The translations under genes were made by a program, and so were the position numbers. From contig JACKJV010000009.1 in assembly GCA_020637775.1 (NCBI GenBank), positions 1 through 64,000 on the forward strand: 64,000 nucleotides of DNA. The letters are read 5' to 3'. Below are positions 35,928 to 44,894 of this stretch, one piece after another. The notes under the pieces were generated by a model. The model had not been told where the DNA came from, made no database searches, and saw only the letters and a list, made by a program, of their open reading frames with translations. Within the stretch, counting starts at the first letter, position 1. Every line of letters starts with the position of its first letter. Source of the DNA: Brucellaceae bacterium (lineage in GTDB: Bacteria > Pseudomonadota > Alphaproteobacteria > Rhizobiales > Rhizobiaceae).

Positions 35928-36131
35928 ATGAATGCACTGAACACCGCCCCCAACATCGCCCGGCCGGACGACTTCTACGCCCGGCTGCTGTCCGCTCATG
36001 AGGGGCTGAGCAAGGAGGAGAGCGATGCCTTGAATGCCCGCCTGATCCTCATTCTCGCCAATCACGTGGGCGACATGGCCGTTCTCGACGCAGCCCTTGA
36101 GGCTGCCGCAGAGGCCGGTGGAAACGGGTAG
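35928..36131 (+). CDS. DUF2783 domain protein
   Basis: A 67-residue acidic helical protein (PDDFYARLLSAHEGLSKEE, LILILANHVGD). It resembles the DUF2783 family, short proteins found beside FAD ring hydroxylases. It starts 11 bases after the hydroxylase stop with a GAGGAGACGACCG ribosome site, so the two are probably translated at similar levels. A role as small accessory subunit of the hydroxylase is an inference from this pairing. Confidence 0.8.
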   Translation: MNALNTAPNIARPDDFYARLLSAHEGLSKEESDALNARLILILANHVGDMAVLDAALEAAAEAGGNG

Positions 36132-36166
36132 GCCGGAGACATGCCGTTTGACAGGGAGTTGACCCC

Positions 36167-37525
36167 ATGAACATCCAGACCAAGCGCAAATACATCCAGC
36201 AGGATCAGGCCGGCGCCATCACGCCCGGCTACATGCCGGGCTTCGGAAACGATTTCGAGACCGAGGCGCTGCCCGGCGCGCTGCCGCAAGGCATGAACAG
36301 CCCGCAGAAATGCGCCTACGGCCTCTATGCCGAACAGCTTTCGGGCACCGCCTTCACCGCGCCGAGCCACCAGAACGAACGCACCTGGTGCTACCGCATC
36401 CGCCCGTCGGTCAAGCATTCGGCGCGCTATCGCAAGATCGAACTGCCCTACTGGAAGACGGCGCCGCATGTCAGCGACGACATCATCTCGCTCGGCCAGT
36501 ACCGCTGGAACCCGGTGCCCCATGCCGATGCGCCGCTGACCTGGCTGACCGGCATGCGCACCATGACGACGGCCGGCGACGTGAACACGCAGGTTGGCAT
36601 GGCCAGTCACATCTATCTGGTCAACCAGTCGATGGAGGACGACTATTTCTACTCCGCCGACAGCGAACTTCTCGTCGTGCCACAGGCCGGCCGGCTTCGC
36701 TTCTGGACCGAATTGGGCATCATCGACCTCCAGCCCCAGGAAATCGCGGTCATTCCGCGCGGCCTTGTCTACCGGGTCGAGGTCGTGGAAGGACCGGCGC
36801 GCGGTTTTGTCTGCGAAAACTACGGCCAGAAGTTCGAGCTGCCGGGCAGGGGACCGATCGGCGCCAATTGCCTGGCCAATCCGCGCGACTTCAAGGCGCC
36901 GGTCGCCGCCTTCGAGGATCGCGAGGTGCCATCCACGCTGACGATCAAGTGGTGCGGCCAGTTTCACGTCACCGAGATCGCGCAGTCGCCGCTCGATGTC
37001 GTCGCTTGGCATGGCAATTATGCTCCGGTGAAATACGATCTCACCGCCTATTGCCCGGTCGGGGCGATCCTGTTCGATCATCCGGACCCGTCCATCTTTA
37101 CCGTGCTGACCGCACCGTCGGGCCAGCCGGGCACCGCGAATATCGATTTCGTGCTGTTCCGCGAGCGCTGGATGGTGGCCGAGAACACCTTTCGCCCGCC
37201 CTGGTACCACAAGAACGTGATGTCGGAACTGATGGGCAATATCTACGGCATCTACGACGCCAAGCCGGAGGGCTTCGTGCCCGGCGGCATGAGCCTGCAC
37301 AACATGATGCTGCCGCACGGGCCGGACAAGCAGGCCTTCGAAGGCGCCTCGAATGCCGGTCTGAAGGCGGAGAAGCTGGACAATACCATGTCCTTCATGT
37401 TCGAAACCCGTTTCCCGCAGCACCTGACGGAATTTGCCGCGAAGGAAGCGCCGCTGCAGGACAATTATATCGATTGCTGGGCAGATCTCGTGAAGCACTA
37501 TGACGGATCGCCGGACGGCAAGTGA
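36167..37525 (+). CDS. hmgA: Homogentisate 1,2-dioxygenase
   Basis: Opens the ring of homogentisate to 4-maleylacetoacetate with Fe(II) and oxygen; central step of tyrosine and phenylalanine breakdown. The 452-residue protein has the N-terminal signature [19 protein letters not shown] and [16 protein letters not shown]. The iron site is WYH348KNVMSE354, with the last histidine in the [12 protein letters not shown] stretch. ATG at 36167 follows AGGGAG. It sits between the DUF2783 gene and fahA in one operon. Confidence 0.98.
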   Translation: MNIQTKRKYIQQDQAGAITPGYMPGFGNDFETEALPGALPQGMNSPQKCAYGLYAEQLSGTAFTAPSHQNERTWCYRIRPSVKHSARYRKIELPYWKTAPHVSDDIISLGQYRWNPVPHADAPLTWLTGMRTMTTAGDVNTQVGMASHIYLVNQSMEDDYFYSADSELLVVPQAGRLRFWTELGIIDLQPQEIAVIPRGLVYRVEVVEGPARGFVCENYGQKFELPGRGPIGANCLANPRDFKAPVAAFEDREVPSTLTIKWCGQFHVTEIAQSPLDVVAWHGNYAPVKYDLTAYCPVGAILFDHPDPSIFTVLTAPSGQPGTANIDFVLFRERWMVAENTFRPPWYHKNVMSELMGNIYGIYDAKPEGFVPGGMSLHNMMLPHGPDKQAFEGASNAGLKAEKLDNTMSFMFETRFPQHLTEFAAKEAPLQDNYIDCWADLVKHYDGSPDGK

Positions 37526-37544
37526 ACGGACCGGAGAGAAAAGC

Positions 37545-38789
37545 ATGACCGCATTGAAGCGATCCTGGGTGGAGAGCGCCAATTCGCCTGAATCGGAATT
37601 TCCACTCAACAACCTGCCTTACGGGGTGTTCTCGACCGGTAACGGCAAGCCGCGCTGCGGGGTGGCGATCGGCGACATGATCCTTGATGTCGCCGCGCTG
37701 GAGGCGGAGGGCCGGCTGAACTACGAGGGCGCTCTGGAAACCGGCGCCTGGAATGCGTTCATGGCCATGGGCCGCGTGGCCTGGGACAAGCTGCGCGGCG
37801 AACTGACTTCCATGCTTGCCGAAGGGTCCGCCTCCCGCGCCGGCGTCGAGCCGCATCTGGTTCCCATGACGACCGCGACCATGCACATGCCCTTCGCGGT
37901 GACCGAATATACCGACTTCTATGCTGGCCGGAATCACGCCTACAATGTCGGTGTCATGTTTCGCGGCCCTGAAAACGCACTGCCGCCGAACTGGCTTCAT
38001 ATTCCCATCGGCTACAATGGCCGCGCGTCCTCGGTCGTCGTCTCGGGCACGCCCGTTGTCCGGCCCAATGGTCAGTTGAAGGGCCCGAACGACGCGGCGC
38101 CGCGTTTCGGGCCGTCGCAACGGTTCGATCTCGAACTGGAAATGGGCGCCATTGTCGGCCAGCCGTCGAACGGGCCGATATCGGTGTCGCAAGCCTTCGA
38201 AAACATCTTCGGCTATGTCTTGCTGAACGACTGGTCGGCGCGCGACATCCAGGCCTGGGAATATCAGCCGCTCGGTCCCTTCCAGGCCAAGGCGACGGCT
38301 ACGACGATCAGCCCGTGGATCGTCACGTCCGCCGCGCTGGCGCCGTTCCGCACCTCCACGCCGGAACGCGAAAAGCCCTTGCTGCCTTATCTCGCGGAAC
38401 CGGGTCCGATGCTCTACGACATCGACCTCGAGGTGGCGTTGACGCCGGAAGGCGGAGAGGAAACCGTTCTCTCGCGCACCAATTACCGCGAGATGTATTA
38501 TTCCTCCGCGCAGCAGCTTGCCCACCACACCACCTCAGGCTGCCCGATGCGCGTTGGCGACCTGCTCGGATCCGGCACGATCTCCGGCACCGAAAAGGAG
38601 TCGCGCGGCTCGCTGCTGGAGCTTTCCTGGGGCGGCAAGGAACCGGTCGCCATCAAGGGCGGTGGCACGCGCAGCTTCATCGAGGACGGCGACACCGTGA
38701 CGCTGAGGGGCCATGCGCGCGGTGATGGCTACCGCATCGGCTTTGGCGATTGTTCGGGCACGATCATGCCGGCACGCAAGATCGACTGA
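37545..38789 (+). CDS. fahA: Fumarylacetoacetase
   Basis: Cleaves fumarylacetoacetate to fumarate and acetoacetate, the last step of the homogentisate route. The 414-residue protein shows the metal site YTDFYAGRNHAYNVGVMFR, then FDLELEMGAIVG and NDWSARDIQAWEYQPLGPF, and YYSSAQQLAHHTTSGC near the C-terminus. The frame is open to 37500 within hmgA, but ATG at 37545, 19 bases after the hmgA stop and preceded by GGAGAG, is the likely start. A terminator follows. Confidence 0.97.
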   Translation: MTALKRSWVESANSPESEFPLNNLPYGVFSTGNGKPRCGVAIGDMILDVAALEAEGRLNYEGALETGAWNAFMAMGRVAWDKLRGELTSMLAEGSASRAGVEPHLVPMTTATMHMPFAVTEYTDFYAGRNHAYNVGVMFRGPENALPPNWLHIPIGYNGRASSVVVSGTPVVRPNGQLKGPNDAAPRFGPSQRFDLELEMGAIVGQPSNGPISVSQAFENIFGYVLLNDWSARDIQAWEYQPLGPFQAKATATTISPWIVTSAALAPFRTSTPEREKPLLPYLAEPGPMLYDIDLEVALTPEGGEETVLSRTNYREMYYSSAQQLAHHTTSGCPMRVGDLLGSGTISGTEKESRGSLLELSWGGKEPVAIKGGGTRSFIEDGDTVTLRGHARGDGYRIGFGDCSGTIMPARKID

Positions 38790-38813
38790 CAGAACCGGTC
38801 ACGACCATCCTTG

Positions 38814-38846
38814 ACGGCGGCGGGCCTTCCGGTCCGCCGTTTTTCT
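38814..38846 (+). terminator. Terminator after fahA
   Basis: ACGGCGG / CCGCCGT stem followed by TTTTTC, 25 bases past the fahA stop. It closes the first homogentisate transcript ahead of the second operator. Confidence 0.8.
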
Positions 38847-38874
38847 TTGTCCGGATCGTATGGTCGCCGTTGAT

Positions 38875-38905
38875 GGTTACAAAAACAACCGTTACATCCG
38901 TAACC
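38875..38905 (+). promoter_or_regulatory. 31-bp operator, copy 2 (VOC-protein gene)
   Basis: Begins GGTTACAAAAAC and ends GTTACATCCGTAACC. Perfect outer arms GGTTAC/GTAACC with a central direct GTTACA. It has the same length and 24 of 31 identical bases as the site at 33187-33217, and lies 68 bases before the start codon at 38973. Confidence 0.72.
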
Positions 38906-38972
38906 ATATTGATTGAAGGCCGTGACGGAGCCGGAAGCCCGTACCGTCCGGGCCGGACAAGGGAGAAGGCCG

Positions 38973-39527
38973 ATGACTGCCACACCGAAACTGGATCGCA
39001 TTCACCACGTTGCCTACCGCTGCAAGGACGCCAAGCAAACGGTTGAGTGGTATGTAAAAAACCTCAACATGGATTTCGTTCTGGCCATTGCGGAGGATCA
39101 TGTTCCGTCCACGCATGAACCCGATCCCTACATGCACGTGTTCCTGAATGCCGGTGGCGGCAATGTGCTTGCCTTCTTCGAGCTGCCGACCAAGCCGGAC
39201 ATGGGCCGCGACGAGAATACGCCTGCCTGGGTTCAGCATATCGCCTTCAAGGTGAAGGACCGCGACACGCTCATTGCCTTCAAGGACCAGCTCGAGGCCA
39301 ATGGTATCGACGTGCTTGGCGTCACCGACCACTCCATTTTTCACTCGATCTATTTCTTCGACCCCAATGGTCACCGCGTCGAACTCGCCTGTGACGATCC
39401 GGAAGAAGAGGCGATGAAACGGAAACTCGACGAGGTGAAGTGGGAGATGCTGGAGGAATGGGCGCGCACGAAAAAGGCGCCGAAGCATGCTGACTGGCTG
39501 CATGCCAGGGAACTTTCCAACGTGTGA
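38973..39527 (+). CDS. VOC-family (glyoxalase/dioxygenase fold) protein
   Basis: A 184-residue protein of the vicinal-oxygen-chelate superfamily: DRIHHVAYRCKD with the first metal His, QHIAFKVKD with the second, and DPNGHRVELAC with the closing Glu. It is half the length of 4-hydroxyphenylpyruvate dioxygenase, so it is not that enzyme. A glyoxalase-, isomerase- or extradiol-type reaction is possible. Its operator is shared with the hmgA operon, which suggests a step in the same pathway; since no maleylacetoacetate isomerase gene is present, that isomerisation is a testable idea. ATG at 38973 follows GGGAGAAGG. Confidence 0.85.
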   Translation: MTATPKLDRIHHVAYRCKDAKQTVEWYVKNLNMDFVLAIAEDHVPSTHEPDPYMHVFLNAGGGNVLAFFELPTKPDMGRDENTPAWVQHIAFKVKDRDTLIAFKDQLEANGIDVLGVTDHSIFHSIYFFDPNGHRVELACDDPEEEAMKRKLDEVKWEMLEEWARTKKAPKHADWLHARELSNV

Positions 39528-39550
39528 TTGATTTGCCGCCCCCGGCAAGA

Positions 39551-39591
39551 CGCCTCCGGCAGGAGGCGCGGCGCGGCCTTTTGGCCGCGCC
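39551..39591. terminator. Double hairpin between convergent genes
   Basis: CGCCTCC/GGAGGCG (39551-39568) and GGCGCGGCC-TTTT-GGCCGCGCC (39570-39591). No T-tail; probably serves both converging transcripts. Confidence 0.5.
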
Positions 39592-39610
39592 GGATCGTCT
39601 TGCTTCCGGC

Positions 39611-40771
39611 CTATTGCGGCAAGGCCGTCTGGAACACCGCCTGCGGCGTCGTCACGATGACGCGGGCGGTCGATTCCAGCACTGTCCCGACACCGACACC
39701 GAGCGTCGCCAGGCTGGTTCCGAGCTTGTTGCGCTCCGGATTGAACTTCTCGCCGCTGCGCAGCCGCTCGCCGAGCAAGGCAACCAGTTGCGGGTTCTGG
39801 GCGAACTTGGTGTGGTTGATGCCGCTGCTGCCTGCTTCGGTCAGGTTGACAACGACGACACCGAGTTCCGCGATTTCCTTGTCGTCGGTATAGGCGCCGA
39901 GCCGAGGCTTGTTGCCGGCGAGCACCTGACTGAGTTGCAGCGCGCGGTCATCCCGCGAGAGCAGGACGAAAAACGGCGTCCTTGGCTTGCCGTAGCGTTG
40001 CATCTGGGCCTTGAAGACATCGGCGGAAATGTCGGGCGAGGCCAGGATGACATCGCCCAGCCGGCCACCGAGTGTCGGATCGCCCGAGATCTTCAACTGG
40101 CGCAGGGCTTCCATGGTGACCCAGGTACCCATTGAATGGGCCATGATGTCGATCCGGCGCGGATTTGCCCGGGCGGCGTTGCGCAACGTGTATTCCAGCG
40201 CATCGCGGGCCGCCGTGGCGCTGTCGCGGTCGTAGATATAGTCCAGCGTGCTGCCTCGTGACGCCCAGCTGAACAGGATCGCCGTTCCCTGGAATCCGGT
40301 ATCGTGAACGATCTGCGTGATCCGGAACAGGGCATCGGCGAACGTGTTGCGATAGCCATGAACGAAGACCAGGACATCCTGGCTGCTGCCGGCGCGGGCG
40401 GTCTGGGTGAAGGCGTTCGAATTTGCGACCGGCCGGATGTCCGTGGCCACGAAATGGCGCGACGGATCGGGCAGGCCGCGCGACACGCGTTCGGTCTCGC
40501 CGGTCTCGTGATCGGGCGGCACGGAAACCGTGATCTCGGCGAAACTGACACCGTCGCCGCGCTCTCCGCTGAAGAGGATTTCCGGGTTGTCGTCCGGCGC
40601 ACGCGTGGTCGCTACGAGAATCCGGTGTTGTGTTGCGCCCTGCGGCACGCCGGCGGCAATCGCCTCCGGTGACGTGATACGGCGCATGGCCAGGTCGCTT
40701 GCGCAGCCGCCAAGCGGAATGAGCAGGGCCATGAAGGCCACGAGGGACATTCGGAACTGGTAAACAGGCAT
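39611..40771 (-). CDS. Lipoprotein alpha/beta hydrolase, DUF900 family
   Basis: About 386 residues. The N-terminus SLVAFMALLIPLGGC carries a lipobox (LGGC), so the protein is probably anchored by lipid in the envelope. The hydrolase core is DUF900-like: LVFVHGYRNTFADALFRI, ILFSWASRG, nucleophile elbow DIMAHSMGTWV. An esterase/lipase-like activity is expected; the substrate is unknown. The frame extends to 40822 without a signal at its start, so ATG at 40771 is chosen to place the signal peptide first; no strong ribosome site is seen there. Confidence 0.85.
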   Translation of the reverse strand: MPVYQFRMSLVAFMALLIPLGGCASDLAMRRITSPEAIAAGVPQGATQHRILVATTRAPDDNPEILFSGERGDGVSFAEITVSVPPDHETGETERVSRGLPDPSRHFVATDIRPVANSNAFTQTARAGSSQDVLVFVHGYRNTFADALFRITQIVHDTGFQGTAILFSWASRGSTLDYIYDRDSATAARDALEYTLRNAARANPRRIDIMAHSMGTWVTMEALRQLKISGDPTLGGRLGDVILASPDISADVFKAQMQRYGKPRTPFFVLLSRDDRALQLSQVLAGNKPRLGAYTDDKEIAELGVVVVNLTEAGSSGINHTKFAQNPQLVALLGERLRSGEKFNPERNKLGTSLATLGVGVGTVLESTARVIVTTPQAVFQTALPQ

Positions 40772-40903
40772 GGAAGTGTCTTTTTGAATCCGAATCCGAC
40801 CATAACGCCCCGCATGCTGCAATGCAAAGTGGCAGCGGTCACGTTCCCGTCAACCAGAGGGGAGAGCCGGCCACGCGTTGCAGTGGCGCCACAGTGGGGC
40901 GGT

Positions 40904-42367
40904 TCAGCGCCGCCAGAAGGCTGGCGTGAACAGGATCAGGACCGCCAGGATTTCCAGGCGGCCAAGCAGCATGCCGACCGCCATGATGTATTTTGCCACG
41001 TCGGACAGGCTGGAAAAATTGCCTGTCGGCCCGATCACGTCGCCCAGGCCCGGGCCGACATTCGTGATCGCCGAGAGCGCACCTGTGACCGCCGTCTCGA
41101 AATCCAGTCCGGTCGCCGACAGCAGCACGATGAGCACGCCCCAGATGACGAAGAAGGCGGCGATGAAAAGGACCACGGCGCGTTGTGTCTGCTCATCCAC
41201 CGGCCTGGTGCCATATTTCACCGGCAGGATGGTTGACGGGTAGATCAGGCGCTTCAGGCCGTTCGAAAAGACCTGGAAAAGAATGTAGAACCGGTAGGCC
41301 TTGATCCCGCCTGTCGTCGATCCGGAGCAGCCGCCCAGGAACATCGCCACGAAGATGGTGGCCACGGTATAGGGGCCCCAGGCGCCATAGTCGGTGGAGG
41401 AGTAGCCGGTCGTGGTGATGATCGAGACGAAATTGAAGGTGGAATGGGTGAGTGCGAAGAAGAAGGGAATGCGGTCCGTAACCGTGATCCAGATCGCGTT
41501 CGTCAGCGAGAACAGCACGATCAGCCCGAGATAGAGGCGGATCTGGGGGTCGAGGTAGACATCCCTGCGGCCGCGGATCGCAAACAGGATGAGAACGGCG
41601 AAGGGCAGGCCGCCGATCGTCATGAAGACCGTGCTGGTCCAGATGATGTGAGGCGACGTGTAGAAGCCCATGGATGCGTCGTGGGTGGAAAAACCGCCTG
41701 TGGCCATGGTGGTCATGGCATGGTTCACGGCATCGAAGAGCGGCATGCCTGCAACGGCATAGGCCACGGCGCAGACCAGCGTCAGCAGCGCATAGATGGA
41801 GATGATCGAGACGGCATAGGTGGAGAAGCGGGCGAAGGGCTTGTCATCCGTATCGGAGGACTCGATGCGGAAGAAGGACACGCCGCCCAGTTTCAGGAAG
41901 GGCAGCAGGAAGACACCGAGCGCGATGACGCCGAGCCCGCCGATCCATTGCAGGATCGAACGCCACAGCAGCAGGCCCGGCGGCATGTCGTCCAGCCCCG
42001 TCAGCACCGTCGCACCGGTGGCCGTGATCGCCGAAACCGTTTCGAACACCGTGTCGGCAAAGCCGATTTCCAGCGACGAGGCGAAGAAGGGAAAGGCGCC
42101 GGCGACGATCATCGAAAGCCACAGGAGATTGACCAGCAGAAAGCCGAAGCGGCTGTTGATGGCCGGCGTGGGCACGCGCGTTGCCATCGCCGAAGCGGAT
42201 GACAGGCCGGACAGGAAGAAGGCAGACAATGCGAAAGCCTTCCAGTCGGGATTGTTGAAATAGAGATCGACGGCAGCCGGAATCAGCATGGCAACCGCCA
42301 TGTAAAGCGCAAATATGGAGGCGACGAAGACTGCCGCGCGAGCCGTGTTTGCGTTCAAACCGTTCAC
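40904..42367 (-). CDS. trkH: Potassium uptake protein TrkH family
   Basis: A 487-residue membrane protein, the ion-conducting subunit of Trk potassium uptake. Four pore-loop segments are recognisable: SAITATGATVLTG, NHAMTTMATGGFSTHDAS, VSIITTTGYSSTDYGAWG and SAITNVGPGLGD. Each holds the selectivity glycine (TGAT, TGGF, TGYS, VGPG). Start is GTG at 42367 with only a weak ribosome site. The peripheral TrkA partner is not in the window. Divergent from ilvA. Confidence 0.95.
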   Translation of the reverse strand: MNGLNANTARAAVFVASIFALYMAVAMLIPAAVDLYFNNPDWKAFALSAFFLSGLSSASAMATRVPTPAINSRFGFLLVNLLWLSMIVAGAFPFFASSLEIGFADTVFETVSAITATGATVLTGLDDMPPGLLLWRSILQWIGGLGVIALGVFLLPFLKLGGVSFFRIESSDTDDKPFARFSTYAVSIISIYALLTLVCAVAYAVAGMPLFDAVNHAMTTMATGGFSTHDASMGFYTSPHIIWTSTVFMTIGGLPFAVLILFAIRGRRDVYLDPQIRLYLGLIVLFSLTNAIWITVTDRIPFFFALTHSTFNFVSIITTTGYSSTDYGAWGPYTVATIFVAMFLGGCSGSTTGGIKAYRFYILFQVFSNGLKRLIYPSTILPVKYGTRPVDEQTQRAVVLFIAAFFVIWGVLIVLLSATGLDFETAVTGALSAITNVGPGLGDVIGPTGNFSSLSDVAKYIMAVGMLLGRLEILAVLILFTPAFWRR

Positions 42368-42555
42368 CCAGTGCTAGCGCGACCCGCACCTTGCGCCGTC
42401 GCTGTCATCGTTTAAAAACAGCCGTCTTGCAGAATGGATTCCGACACTGCAACCGTCGGCTTTCCTTAGCGCATGTTTCCCCGCCGGTCACCGGCCAGAT
42501 CGGCACGGGCGATTTTTTTCCCGGTACCGGCAGCCCCGGATTGGAAGGTATCACC

Positions 42556-43809
42556 ATGAGCGGATTTCCCCAGCGCGTCGACAGCACCATGCATGCGGTG
42601 CGCGCCCTCTTCGCGCCCACGCCGCTGCAGCGCAACGACTACCTTTCGCGCAAATACCATGCGGATATCTGGCTCAAGCGCGAGGATTTGACGCCCGTTC
42701 GCTCCTATAAGCTGCGCGGGGCCTACAACTTCATGCGCAAGTCCGTCGAGCGTGGCGGCGACCGCATCTTCGTATGTGCGTCCGCCGGCAATCACGCCCA
42801 GGGCTTCGCCTTCACCTGCCGCCATTTCGGCCGCAAGGGCGTTGTCTTCATGCCGGTGACCACGCCGCAACAGAAGATCGAGAAGACCAGGGCCTTTGGC
42901 GGCAAGCATGTCGAAATCGAACTGGTCGGCGACATTTTCGACGCCTGCTACAAGGCCGCCATCGCCTATGCGAAGGCACAGGGCGGCGAACTGGTCCCAC
43001 CCTTCGACCACAAGGACATCATCGAGGGCCAGGCCACGGTGGCGCTGGAGATCGCCGGGCAGTTGCCTGAAGGGGTGGCTGCGGACATGTGCATCCTGCC
43101 GGTGGGCGGCGGCGGCCTGTCGTCCGGGGCCCTGCGCTACTGGCACGAGGCCGGAGCGGCGCCGCGCTTCATCCTGTGCGAACCGGAAGGCGCACCCAGC
43201 CTGAAGCGAAGCCTGGAGGCCGGCCGGCGCGTCCGCCTCGACCATGTCGACAATTTCGTCGATGGCGCGGCCGTGGCCGAGATCGGCGCCGAGCCGTTTC
43301 GCCATCTCTCCCGCCTTTCCGCCGATGACGTTTGCCTGATCCCGGAAAACCGCCTGTGCTCGACCATTCTTGACATGCTGAACGTGGAGGGCATCGTGCT
43401 GGAACCGGCCGGTGCATTGGCCGTCGACGCGCTCAAGGACATCCCGGCCGACGAGATACGCGGCAAGACCATCGTCTGCGTCACGTCGGGCGGCAATTTT
43501 GACTTCGAGCGGCTGCCTGACGTCAAGGAGCGTTCCCTGCGATTCGAGGGCCTGAAGAAATATTTCATCTTCCGCTTCCCGCAACGCCCTGGCGCCCTGC
43601 GCGACTTCCTGGAATTGCTGGGACCGCAGGACGATATTGTCCGGTTCGAATATCTCAAGAAGTCGGCACGCAATTTCGGCTCTGTCGTGATCGGTATCGA
43701 GACGAGGGACCCGCGCAATTTCGCCCGGCTGACAAAGCGCTTTGACAAGGGCGGCTGGGGATATCAGGACATTACCGAGAACGAGATTCTCGCCAACCTC
43801 ATCATATGA
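42556..43809 (+). CDS. ilvA: Threonine ammonia-lyase (threonine dehydratase)
   Basis: PLP enzyme that converts threonine to 2-oxobutanoate and ammonia, first step of isoleucine synthesis. The 417-residue protein has the PLP lysine K52 in SYKLRGAYNF, the phosphate-binding glycines in PVGGGGLSSG, and a single C-terminal ACT-like regulatory domain (YFIFRFPQRPGALRDFLELLG). That is the shorter biosynthetic form. The frame runs further upstream, but ATG at 42556 follows GGAAGG and fits the family start. It overlaps or nearly abuts the hydrolase gene behind it. Confidence 0.95.
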   Translation: MSGFPQRVDSTMHAVRALFAPTPLQRNDYLSRKYHADIWLKREDLTPVRSYKLRGAYNFMRKSVERGGDRIFVCASAGNHAQGFAFTCRHFGRKGVVFMPVTTPQQKIEKTRAFGGKHVEIELVGDIFDACYKAAIAYAKAQGGELVPPFDHKDIIEGQATVALEIAGQLPEGVAADMCILPVGGGGLSSGALRYWHEAGAAPRFILCEPEGAPSLKRSLEAGRRVRLDHVDNFVDGAAVAEIGAEPFRHLSRLSADDVCLIPENRLCSTILDMLNVEGIVLEPAGALAVDALKDIPADEIRGKTIVCVTSGGNFDFERLPDVKERSLRFEGLKKYFIFRFPQRPGALRDFLELLGPQDDIVRFEYLKKSARNFGSVVIGIETRDPRNFARLTKRFDKGGWGYQDITENEILANLII

Positions 43810-43823
43810 AACCGGGGGCAAGC

Positions 43824-44852
43824 ATGTTCCAGAAGATTGCCGTCGCGACCGGCATTTCCATTGCGGTCTTCTTTTCCATCGCCGTGGCGCTGGTGTTGAG
43901 CGACAGTCCCCCGCCGGTTGGCAACAGGACCGGGGATGGCGGCACGCTCGACTTTGCCGGGGCCATTGAGGCGGACTATTCCGGCATGCCGGATGTGACC
44001 CTTTTCAAGGCCCGTGACGGCACGGATCTCGCCTACAGGCGCTATGATTCGACCAGGCCCGGCGCGCCCTGGCTCTTCCTCGTTCACGGTTCCGGCTGGA
44101 ACTCGATGCAATGGCACCCGCTGGCGCAATGGCTGTCCCGGCAGGGGCTGGCAAGCGTGATCGCGCCGGACATGCGCGGCCATGGCGCCAATCCCGGCCC
44201 CCGCGGCGATGTCGGGCACATCGGCCAGCTCGAAGAGGACATGGCCGACCTCATCGCGGTCATCAGGCGCCCGGGCGATCCGCGCAAGGTCATCCTGGGC
44301 GGGCACTCCTCCGGCGGCGGATTTGTCATCCGCTATGCCGGCGGCAAGCCCGCCGTGCCGGTCGACGGCTATGTTTTGCTGGCGCCCTTCCTGAAATATG
44401 ACGCACCCACGGTGCGGCCCAATTCCGGCGGCTGGGCGCAGCCGGCGACAAGACGCATCATCGGCCTTGTCATGCTGAACACGATCCGGTTCCCGGCTCT
44501 CAATCACCTGCCGGTCATCTCCTTCAACATGCCCGCATCCGTTCTGGAAGGGCCGTATGGCGACCTTGCAACGACTGAATACACCTACCGCATGAATGTC
44601 AGTTTCGCGCCACGCGACGACTACGAAGCCGATCTGGCATCCATCGACAAGCCATTGCTGGTGGTTGCCGGCGCCGATGACGAAGCCTTTCATGCAGACC
44701 GGTTCGAACCGGTCATTTCCGCGCAAACGGACATGGGCACATATGCCCTCTTGCCTGGCGTTTCGCATCTGGGCGTCGTCCTGGGCGAAGCGGTACGCCC
44801 GGTTCTGGCAGGCTGGCTGAAAGAGCACTTCCCCGCGGCGGACGGAACCTGA
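43824..44852 (+). CDS. Alpha/beta hydrolase with N-terminal signal/anchor
   Basis: About 342 residues. An N-terminal hydrophobic helix (IAVATGISIAVFFSIAVALVL) precedes a hydrolase fold: LFLVHGSGWNSMQW, nucleophile elbow GGHSSGGGFVIRYAG, Asp in VAGADDEAFHADRF, His in GVSHLGVVLGE. The triad is complete, the substrate is unknown. The frame also offers an ATG at 43806 that overlaps the ilvA stop (ATGA), but ATG at 43824, preceded by GGGGGC, puts the helix closer to the N-terminus. Either start implies coupling to ilvA. Confidence 0.85.
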   Translation: MFQKIAVATGISIAVFFSIAVALVLSDSPPPVGNRTGDGGTLDFAGAIEADYSGMPDVTLFKARDGTDLAYRRYDSTRPGAPWLFLVHGSGWNSMQWHPLAQWLSRQGLASVIAPDMRGHGANPGPRGDVGHIGQLEEDMADLIAVIRRPGDPRKVILGGHSSGGGFVIRYAGGKPAVPVDGYVLLAPFLKYDAPTVRPNSGGWAQPATRRIIGLVMLNTIRFPALNHLPVISFNMPASVLEGPYGDLATTEYTYRMNVSFAPRDDYEADLASIDKPLLVVAGADDEAFHADRFEPVISAQTDMGTYALLPGVSHLGVVLGEAVRPVLAGWLKEHFPAADGT

Positions 44853-44894
44853 CATGCGCCGCGCCGGCCAGCCAGCGTCAACGGGGCGTCCCGG

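Noticed and set aside
38973..39527. 4-Hydroxyphenylpyruvate dioxygenase
   Set aside because: The protein has a single VOC domain of 184 residues. HPPD has about 350 residues in two such domains and a conserved C-terminus that is missing here.
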